Source: Ectobius pallidus
Lineage: Eukaryota; Arthropoda; Insecta; Blattodea; Ectobiidae
Assembly (NCBI GenBank): GCA_964059195.1
Contig: CAXKWD010000001.1
Span: 221,782,484-221,846,483, forward strand
Length of the DNA stretch: 64,000 nucleotides
Direction of reading: 5' to 3'
Shown here: piece by piece, positions 58,020 through 64,000 of the stretch
Layout: each line of letters starts with the position of its first letter
How positions within the stretch are numbered: position 1 is the stretch's first letter
Made by a program: the position numbers and the translations under genes
The notes under the pieces: model-generated
Told to the model about the DNA's origin: nothing
Databases searched by the model: none
The model's input: only the letters and a program-made list of their open reading frames with translations

Positions 58020-58781
58020 CAGTCGGTCAAATAAAAAACGTCGGGCGGTATTTGATAAAGTATCACGAACGAGCATATGCGCATGTAGCCTACAGGAAGA
58101 CTTAAGTTTAGGTTCACACACGCCTCTTGTCTATCCATGTATTTTCTTGATTATTTAGTCAGTTTTGTTCCAAAACGAACATGTATAGAAGGCTGTGGCT
58201 ATATGCCTCAAATCCGCCATATTCTTGGTTGCAAATTTTTATAATATTAATCATTAATAGATTCGCGAGGAATATGTTTATTCAAGGAGCATTTTTTTAA
58301 AGATTTTATTGTATAATACTGGTACTTCTAGTGCAAAATCAATTACTTACGCTCAACTTCTGCAACCAATCTGGCATCGAAATACGCAACCTTCCGCAGA
58401 TCCACGCTTCCTATGAAAACTTCCGGTCGCATTATAGTAAAGTTCCCACCACTGAGCTGCTCTTTCATAAATATGGAACCTTCTCGCTGCTTCAGAGGCC
58501 GAAAAATGCAGGTCAATTACAGCCCTAACTACACTTTCTCTCACTTTAGCATTTGTATGTAGCGATGACACAAAGCAAAATGAATTATGACAATACATTA
58601 AATTGAATATCGTGTGTTGAGCTTTCCGCGTTGTTCATTTTTTTTCCCTCCTGTCGCATGGCCTCATATGTTCCGAAAATGACCTGTATTTGATGTTTTT
58701 TATAGGAAACTTGTGAACTAATGCGCTAAAACTTTAATTTTAACTGCACACGAGTCCCGACGTTTTTTATTTGACCGACTG
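58020..58781 (-). mobile_element. Tc1/mariner-superfamily derivative with transposase HTH
   Basis: Ends cagtcggtcaaataaaaaac and the inverse, TA at the right (58782) and CA at the left. The minus frame 58353-58598 encodes KVRESVVRAVIDLHFSASEA and continues ARRFHIYERAAQ.W, then GSFHRKRGS. This is the paired-like helix-turn-helix and GRPR-type linker found at the N-terminus of IS630/Tc1-type transposases. The catalytic DDE half is missing, so the copy is internally deleted. Confidence 0.82.
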
Positions 58782-58783
58782 TA

Positions 58784-58864
58784 TGTATATATGAGTGTTT
58801 GCTAAGTAATTTATGATGTCCACTTGAAGGAATGGACTAGGGTGGTGAAGAAATGATAACAAGT
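58784..58864. other. 3' flank of the peptide gene with a paralogous hAT target site
   Basis: 58797-58835 (gtttgctaagtaa...tgtccacttgaaggaat) matches the sequence around the hAT at 56467-56865 without the element. Confidence 0.55.
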
Positions 58865-58888
58865 GGATTGTCATTGCTGTGTGGAGAC

Positions 58889-58894
58889 TTTATT
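58889..58894 (-). terminator. Polyadenylation signal AATAAA of the cysteine-rich peptide gene
   Basis: On the minus strand AATAAA starts 31 bases after the stop codon. Cleavage is expected 10-25 bases further, around 58865-58878, and T-rich sequence follows. Its position supports 58926-59035 as the terminal coding exon. Confidence 0.6.
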
Positions 58895-58925
58895 CATCTT
58901 GTGGTCTCATTACCAATATGGCGAC

Positions 58926-59180
58926 TCAGTTACTCCTTGATACGGGGTGGTAGCAGTTGCCATGTAGAGAATTCGGCACGTCGTAGCAGTGGAACCCGGG
59001 AGGACAGTCAGAGTCATCCTTGCATGGTATAATATCTGCAAGAAAACAGTCCGATTACATCTTAGAAAGAAGTCCACAGATTGTGACCAACTATTAAAGA
59101 ATTAAAAACCTACGGGAATTCCTACAGAAGCCAGTAGCCATGCAGGCGGCCAAAACAAAGAGCAGCAGTGCCAACTTCAT
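58926..59180 (-). CDS. Small secreted cysteine-rich peptide, two coding exons (novel, unnamed)
   Basis: Coding exon 1 runs from ATG at 59180 to 59114 (donor GTAGGT) or 59126 (donor GTAGGA). Exon 2 runs from 59035 to the TGA at 58926. Both donors leave phase 1 and exon 2 needs exactly two leading bases, so the frame joins with either one, giving 58 or 54 residues. Residues 1-18 (MKLALLLFVLAACMATGF) are a textbook signal peptide: a charged start, a leucine-rich core and small residues before the predicted cleavage. Exon 2 carries cysteines spaced C-x5-C-x5-C-x10-C, including DSDCPPGFHC, and ends NCYHPVSRSN. The upstream donor gives four cysteines, the downstream one a fifth in the mature part. 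The intron is 78-90 bp and ends tgttttcttgcag. A polyadenylation signal follows the stop closely. The gene is probably secreted into haemolymph, venom, gut or a symbiont compartment. The D-x-D-C-P-x-G-x-x-C run resembles several unrelated small disulfide peptides (EB-module, prokineticin-like, NCR-like), so I assign no function. No neighbouring paralog was seen. Confidence 0.72.
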
Positions 59181-59200
59181 CTGCAATAACAGAAATACGA
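59181..59200 (-). promoter_or_regulatory. 3' splice site directly before the start codon
   Basis: Read on the minus strand, tatttctgttattgcag abuts the ATG at 59180. This is a pyrimidine-rich tract and CAG acceptor, so a 5' untranslated exon should lie further upstream (higher coordinates). I could not place that exon or the promoter. Only 33 bp separate the acceptor from a hAT insertion at 59214, so the branch point lies in this short stretch or inside the element. Confidence 0.55.
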
Positions 59201-59213
59201 TGTGTATTATTAC

Positions 59214-59851
59214 TAGGGACCGGATTCTTAGGTTTTTACCTATTTTCTTCCTTACTTCCAGAACAAAAAGCGCTCATACACTTTTTGGAATCATGTCCGT
59301 AGGATTCACCCACATTAATTCTGTGGCACCTAAAAATACCTAAATGGGGCATAAAAACCTAAATATACCTAAACGGGATATAAAACCTAAAATATCTAAT
59401 TTAGGCTACTTTTTTGTCTTTTTTGTTTGTCAATTGAGGAATCGATATTTTGCGGATAGACAATTTTTGTCGGGTTGAAATTAATACCACCAGCGTTTCG
59501 TTCAACCCATTGTCGTCTTGGATGGGCAGTATCAAGTAGAGTAACGGCGTATTCCTTTTAAAATACTCGTACGAACAACCATTGTTGCCGTGTATGAACA
59601 AGGGTATAGAATTCTGTGTTTTAAAGCGTTTGTTTGCCTTTAGTACTGTCTTGTTATTCACACTGAGTGGTCACACTGTGTTTTAAGAAGACGTGTTAAT
59701 TATGTATTGATTCCTATGTAGCACATTCAAATTCATTAAACCAATTATTCTACCCGAAAACGATATTTTGGATAAAAAACCTAAAAAAAACTATTTCACC
59801 TAATGGAAAACCTAAAACAGTGTTTTTAAAAACCTAAAAATCCGGTCCCTA
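59214..59851. mobile_element. hAT-type element upstream of the peptide gene
   Basis: tagggaccggattcttagg and inverse ends, perfect duplication attattac at 59206-59213 and 59852-59859. Same family as 54489-55572 in opposite orientation. It carries the minus frame 59401-59661 (86 codons) that matches the core of that copy. Confidence 0.92.
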
Positions 59852-59888
59852 ATTATTACCACAACATTGGAAATACCCAAACCGCGAT

Positions 59889-60216
59889 TAGGGCCATATT
59901 ATTTAATGACCATAAAATAGAGAAAAAAATTCAAAATAAAAAAAATGCATTTATGACCTAAAAATTGTGGGGGGAAAATGACACAGAGTTAAAAAAAATG
60001 ACCAATAAATTTTCTATTATTACTTATAATTAGTTTTTTTTAAAGTAATGATTTGCTAGAAGCAATTTAACGAATGACAGTGTGTTAATATATGAATTTA
60101 CAATATAAAACACACTTATTTTATTACTAAAAAAGTAAGTAAATCTATACTAAAGTTCTCGCACGATATCTGTGCCGATGAGACAGTTACTCTCTAGAGA
60201 GAGACACATGCTATTG

Positions 60217-60255
<39 letters not shown>

Positions 60256-60670
60256 GCTTGGCCTTTACAAATAAAAAGGAAGGTATTGTTGTGCGAGAGA
60301 GTTAGGTAGGAGGCCAATCGACGCTACAGTCCCCATGAAAACATAATGCAATGATTTAGGCAATCGGCACAGATTTCGTGCGGGATCTTTACCTGGACAC
60401 CCTTAGCAAAAAAAAAAAAAAAACTTGCACGTTCATCAAATTGCCCCTAGCAAATGTGTGCCATTTAAAAGAAATAAAAAATTAATTATTTATTGCTACA
60501 AGACAAACTGCTACGGTGTATACAATAAACCTGAATTAAAATTAACTATGAACACTTGGCGGAGATGGTCAAAAACGATTGTAAGTTGTCTGAAAGTAAT
60601 GGAAAAGCTCCTATCTACTTCCACTGAAACATGACCTAAAAATGCAGAAAGTGACCTAAAAATTGCCCTA
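59889..60670. mobile_element. Probable hAT-type element without target duplication
   Basis: Ends tagggccatatta and attgcccta, arms with repeated tgacctaaaaa motifs like the 63160 family. The flanks accgcgat and attattat do not match, so the boundaries may be rearranged. A (GA)n tract lies at 60219-60253. Confidence 0.5.
60219..60253 (+). repeat. (GA)n microsatellite
   Basis: Uninterrupted agagag tract of about 35 bp. The motif tgtgcgagaga occurs on both sides of it. Confidence 0.95.
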
Positions 60671-60780
60671 ATTATTATCTCTTGAAAATAAAGAAAAATG
60701 CAAAATAAAGTAAAAAAAACTGCAATAACTAATTGCCCTTATTTTTAATCAATTATTTCGTGATACACTTTTATATAATA

Positions 60781-61590
60781 CTAGCTGAAAAGGCCCGGCG
60801 TCGCCCGGGCTTTGTATTTTGTAATTTGAAATTAACTTTTGGAGGACTTTCGATTTTGAAACTCTAGGTGCTTATATAATATGTATGTAAAACTTGAAAT
60901 GAAGAAAAAGATTTATCACACTCAAACTATTCCATCAGAAAACGCTAGATATAGCTTTTTATGGCTCATAGAGGATGTCGAAAGCTGCATTCCGTTGCTT
61001 CTACACATCATGCTTGGGAGGATTTGAAATAAGAAGAAACATAAATTAAATAAGATTGTATTGACTTGACGGAAAATTTTATTTCTCATTCTCATGTTAC
61101 CATACAACAGTTTCGATTCTGAAATAAGAGAAATGCAGTATCACTTTCATACTTTCCTCCCCTAAAACCCGGGACATAAAATACTGCGAGCATAGGACTC
61201 AAAATGTTCCATCCCATGCTTAGGGCCTATGATAAACATCCCTATTTCTCAACTAATACAAAGCATACAGCTATGGATAACGTATAAGCGGAAAGGATTG
61301 TTTACCTACTTCTGATATAGCATACTCACACACTTAAGTTATCCCAGCAATACGACCTCTTATTCTACATCAAAATGGGAAGTGAGAAAATATTTCTTGT
61401 GTCGAGGGTAGAGAAAGTTATGTGACTGCATTACAATGTGCTTTATTCTCGTGGATTTTATTCAAGAATTATTTTCACAAAACGTTAGCATCAGAATTCG
61501 TTAAAGTCCAATAAATTATTATGTAGTGTCCAGAGCCCCATGTGAACTGTGTAAACAATACATTGTTGTCTTGACAACTGAATGGGATTT
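60781..61590 (-). mobile_element. Helitron family C, older long variant
   Basis: CTAG, then aggcccggcgtcgcccgggc hairpin. The body matches 30200-31022 in reverse, including the E-like segment near 61365-61400. The 5' end is not recognised. Confidence 0.75.
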
Positions 61591-61951
61591 CATTTTTTTT
61601 GCATAATATTCTCAGAAATTATATAATTTTCAAGGGAAGGACTGATTTGTTTCAATTTTAATGTTGACAGCTATACTTCCCGGGCTTAACTGGGTATGTA
61701 TGCAAAATGTCGTGTAAATTGGTAAAGAAATGTAGATTTGTATAAGGAACAAACATACATACACACTTTCGATTTGATATATTAGATATTCGTGCTATCT
61801 TTTAACCTTCATATAAAAAAGATGCAAAATCATCAAATACCTTGCTCTAGTTATTAGTTATTTGTGTAAAGCAAAGTAACCAGATTAGTGACTTTTGAAA
61901 GCTCCATGTTCGCCAACCTTGGAATCAGTATATGCTTAAATTATTTTCCCA
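61591..61951. other. Unassigned sequence
   Basis: No gene seen. gggcttaactgggtatgtat, then caaacatacatacacac near 61750, resembles the internal end of some Helitron or RTE repeats, but I could not match it here. Confidence 0.3.
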
Positions 61952-62802
61952 TCTCTATATATATAAAAGGCTTTGTCCTGACTGACTGACTGACAGACAG
62001 GAATCAACGTAGAGCTTAAATAAATAAATAAATAAATAAACTATAATAGGTAGAGACTTGGAATTTTGACAGTACCTTCGTTTCATAATGTAGGTGCTCA
62101 CTAAGAAAGGATTTTGAATAATTTTGATTTCAAATGCCAAAAATCAAATGTTTTTTTAGAATACTTAATCCCTTTTTACACAGAATTATCAAATCCAAAT
62201 CACAACAGTGTATTGTTGCCACTGATCTCAGATGAGTTTGGAAAAAAATGAAACGTGATTTTGACAGTTTAGAAAAGCTATCAATATAATAATGTTATAA
62301 ATAAATATTAAAGAATTAAATCCACGAAAATAATGCAGTCACATAACTTTCTCTACCCTGGACATAGAGAAAACAAAACGAGGTATGGTAATGTGTATAT
62401 TATTATATCGCAGGTTTTTGGAGAGAAAGGTATGAAAGTGATAATGCTTTCTGTTTAATTTCATCCCCAAAACAGTAACATGAGAGTGGGAAATAAAATT
62501 TCCCGCCTCGATATTACAATTTTATGTTACCGAAATTTCTGTTTCTTCTTATTTGAACCCCTACCAGGCTTGCTGTGCACTGTACAAGCGATGGGATGCA
62601 AAATTCTATATCCTCTATGAGCCATAAAAAACTATATCAAGCGTTTTCTGAGGGAATAGTTTGAGTGTGATAAGTCGTTCTTCCCATTTCAAATTATAAT
62701 TACCTATATTAGGACCTATAATTTAAAAATCGAAAGTCCTTCATAAGTTAATTTCCAATTACAAAATAAAAAAACCCAGCGACGATGGGTCTTTTAAGCT
62801 AG
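61952..62802 (+). mobile_element. Helitron family C, complete
   Basis: TCTCTATATATATAAAAGG start, decayed 3' hairpin acccagcgacgatgggt, CTAG. A (TAAA)n expansion at 62017-62041 interrupts the conserved 5' region. Confidence 0.87.
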
Positions 62803-62805
62803 TAT

Positions 62806-64000
62806 TCTATATAATGAGAGGAAGTGTTTATCTCTACGCGATGCCCAGCGAAATCAACTGAACGCAGAGATCTGAAATATTAAACGTAGATTGACTGAAG
62901 GATGGTCGAATGCACATAGATGCCGGATTTTTCATTTTCGCTTTCGTTCGCCAGTTATGAGTGATAAACTGACAAAAAACATGATTTTTTTCGCTATCGA
63001 AGCAGGTGGCTTTGACTTCTTTCGTCAAACATTGATCGATTTGGACGGTACCCACTATGCAGGGGTTTTCTTGGCCAGGGAACTCGAATCTGAGGTTGTT
63101 TTTCTCATTCTGAGCTTTCACTTCAAAGCAGGTTTTTTAGCTGTCACATTAATTATTACCAGGGTTGGGATTCTGATGACCTAAGATTGTTTGAAAAATG
63201 ACCTCTAAAATGACCCTAAATTTTAAAGAAAATGACTTAATAATTATAAAAAATTACCTAAAAACTTATATTTTATTTATAAAAAATTATTACTGTACAC
63301 ACAAAGTTATAGACTAGTTTGTACATAATTGTAAAAACTGTAAATAACTGTAATGGTGTGAATGTTCTTTTCTCACGGAAATTTATACTGGAACTGGCGA
63401 GTCAAAATTCGCCATTTCCTTTTATATTGCCGTTTATTGAGGGTAAACAGTAGTTTTCACTCTAAAATCCAAGCAGGTGGCAGACTCTGGTGCCAAGTCA
63501 ATCTAATAACAATAGTAATATAATAACAATTTTTGGCGTTTCTTTGTTCCTCACTTCCGACTGAGACATGTCAATACTTAACGCCGAATTTTTCATTCTT
63601 ACATTAAACAAACAACACTTTAAAGACAGCACCGCTAGCGACGAAAGAAAAGTTCATACACTCAATGTAAATACATGAAAATGACTAAATAAGGAAGCAA
63701 ATGACACGAAAATTACAAAATAATGACCTAAAATTTAAATAAATGCCCTAAAAATATAAAATGGCATAAAATGACAAAAAATGACCTAATAAAAATGCAT
63801 TTCTATAATCTAGAGGTCATGATTAGGACTTATCCACAAGTTGCCAATGTCTATGCAGCATCAAGAAAAAGATGACATGTCATTGGAATCCGGGCCCTGA
63901 TTATTATTAATCGTTTAGTTTCGGCCTATGAATATTTCGCTCGCAAATGTCAATAAACATGGTGTTTAAATATTTTGCTCTTAATTTTTAATATTCGAAC
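62806..64000 (+). mobile_element. Helitron family D, split by a hAT, running off the window
   Basis: TCTATATAATGAGAGGAAG start four bases after the preceding Helitron. D body to 63159, hAT, then ttagtttcggcctatgaata and aataaacatggtgt toward a 3' end beyond base 64000. Confidence 0.78.
63160..63899. mobile_element. hAT-type element, CAGGG..GGATTC termini
   Basis: cagggttgggattctgatga left, tggaatccgggccctg right, duplication attattac / attattat (seven of eight). The interior matches 7209-8311 in reverse, including the broken frame MSQSEVRNKETPK. Confidence 0.87.

Noticed and set aside
59889..60670. hAT element with defined target duplication
   Set aside because: Termini look right, but the flanking 8-mers accgcgat and attattat do not match, so it is reported only as probable.

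Overview
The window is gene-poor, AT-rich animal DNA built almost entirely from transposable elements and their debris. The mix is a fragmented RTE-like LINE (frame with the YGCETW motif), mariner, Tc1, pogo and hAT elements, non-autonomous Helitrons, tRNA-headed SINEs, and TA, AAT and GA microsatellites. It points to a large insect genome. The LINE and SINE families look to me like those of cockroaches such as Periplaneta, but that is recognition from memory and was not tested. No bacterial operon, CRISPR array, rRNA gene or convincing free-standing tRNA gene is present. Nearly every open frame of 60-146 codons lies in repeat sequence or is chance.

One host gene stands out. On the minus strand at 58926-59180 a two-exon model encodes a 54-58 residue secreted cysteine-rich peptide. 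A splice acceptor abuts the ATG, a 17-18 residue signal peptide follows, then a 78-90 bp intron in matching phase, then a second exon with four cysteines (C-x5-C-x5-C-x10-C), a stop, and AATAAA 31 bases later. I do not recognise the family. A hAT element sits 33 bp upstream of the acceptor.

Layout. 0-5 kb: LINE tail, mariner pieces, repeats H, I and F. 5-16 kb: three B elements, a hAT with a second hAT nested in it, repeat E, a Helitron in repeat H, a Helitron in a hAT, a long-TIR MITE and a mariner fold-back. 16-25 kb: a hAT, E split by F, a SINE, a three-unit tandem repeat, the second LINE copy and a 2.9 kb hAT with unique interior. 25-39 kb: H, Helitrons, F, a second fold-back, two more B elements, a tRNA-SINE, and a Helitron split by a hAT. 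39-49 kb: the most complete mariner fold-back between TA arrays, a MITE, a hAT, a Helitron hit by B and then by LINE sequence, a SINE, a pogo MITE, and chimeric Helitrons. 49-64 kb: SINEs, F, hATs, a Tc1 derivative carrying the transposase HTH, the peptide gene, and Helitrons to the end.

The elements form a readable stratigraphy. Eleven hAT-type insertions have 8-bp target duplications, most of them perfect, and two have a paralogous unoccupied site inside this window. Two Helitron families (C, ending CCCGGGCGACGCCGGG..CTAG; D, ending GCGGGCGAAGCCGCGGGC..CTAG) insert between A and T. They have produced at least two chimeric subfamilies that moved as units. Six B elements have the architecture of Helentron-associated (DINE-1-like) elements. 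Letter names B-J are local labels for repeat families compared only within this window.
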